Below are positions 63,901 through 64,000 of a DNA stretch of 64,000 nucleotides, piece by piece; positions within the stretch are counted from its first letter, which is position 1, and each line of letters begins with the position of its first letter. A model generated the notes under the pieces. It had not been told where the DNA came from. It saw only the letters and a program-made list of their open reading frames with translations, and ran no database searches. The stretch lies in contig NZ_JAEQMU010000001.1 of NCBI RefSeq assembly GCF_017908035.1, forward strand, positions 558,001-622,000, written 5' to 3'. Made by a program: the position numbers and the translations under genes. The DNA is from Sphingobacterium tabacisoli. Lineage in GTDB: Bacteria > Bacteroidota > Bacteroidia > Sphingobacteriales > Sphingobacteriaceae.

Positions 63901-64000
63901 CGAACGTACAACAAACAATTTAGCTTTTCATAACTCATTACGCTTAGATTCATTGAATAAAGCTGGTGTGTCCGTTGATCCTTATTACGGATCTGTACGT
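60940..64000 (+). CDS. SusC-like TonB-dependent receptor with STN signalling domain (truncated by window end)
   Basis: The frame runs open from ATG 60940 to the right edge, 1020 codons. Signal peptide ends near DAMA-Q. An STN domain follows (about 28-100, VQTKPSEIFKEIKKQSGYGFVYSNEDIKRLKV), then a carboxypeptidase-regulatory-like domain (about 120-190, EGIEVKGRILDDKGGFVKGATVQVKG) and the plug (about 195-330, ending in SIWGARAANGVIVITTKKG), then barrel strands. STN domains pass the binding signal to FecR, so this is the sensor and uptake channel of a second locus. A SusD gene is expected just outside the window. Confidence 0.93.

Overview
The window reads as a chromosomal segment of a Bacteroidota bacterium, most likely Sphingobacteriaceae (Sphingobacterium or a close relative). 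The evidence is two SusC-type TonB-linked receptors, one with a SusD partner and one behind an ECF sigma/FecR pair; many lipoproteins; few clear Shine-Dalgarno sites; and repeated promoter -7 boxes of the Bacteroidota form TAnnTTTG. No phage, transposase or CRISPR array was seen. Two genes are cut by the window edges: an NTF2-like secreted protein on the minus strand at 1-356, and a SusC-type receptor running from 60940 past the right end.

Left part (1-17000): a front-end fatty acid desaturase; a four-gene tripartite ABC exporter (DevA/DevB/DevC-like plus TolC-like); a small enzyme pair, cytidine/blasticidin deaminase-like plus CatA-like acetyltransferase; and a set of transporter/regulator units (AraC with a CynX-like MFS carrier, MocR with an EamA carrier and an ATP-grasp ligase, and a TCR/Tet-like MFS carrier). 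The 498-base gap at 8754-9251 holds a candidate structured RNA.

Middle (17200-31690): a polysaccharide utilisation locus built around N-acetylglucosamine. nagA and two GH20 hexosaminidases form one transcription unit. A convergent LacI regulator separates it from a second unit: susC, susD, a fasciclin/DNRLRE lipoprotein, a GH16-like lipoprotein and a nagB-like deaminase, closed by a terminator. Operator-like inverted repeats lie over the susC promoter. The expected flow is extracellular cleavage, SusCD import, periplasmic GH20 trimming, then cytoplasmic deacetylation and deamination to fructose-6-phosphate.

Accessory stretch (31700-40660): poorly characterised genes, many on the minus strand, including an SMI1/KNR4 (SUKH) protein with a partner, several orphan lipoproteins and an AT-rich orphan. 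It ends at tRNA-Ser(GCT), whose 3' end and terminator are duplicated next door. This resembles an integration scar or a decayed tRNA copy.

Right part (40700-64000): housekeeping genes. These are a PgpH-like 7TM-HD phosphodiesterase, rpe, two different aconitases in tandem (AcnB type, then mitochondrial/AcnA type) and a long PurF-like amidophosphoribosyltransferase paralogue. Mixed with them are a GTG-started MFS carrier, a methyltransferase, a GNAT acetyltransferase, WYL and AraC regulators, a Rieske protein and a DODA/LigB-type dioxygenase. The window closes with an ECF sigma factor, a FecR anti-sigma factor and a STN-domain SusC receptor, a cell-surface signalling unit of a second nutrient-uptake locus.
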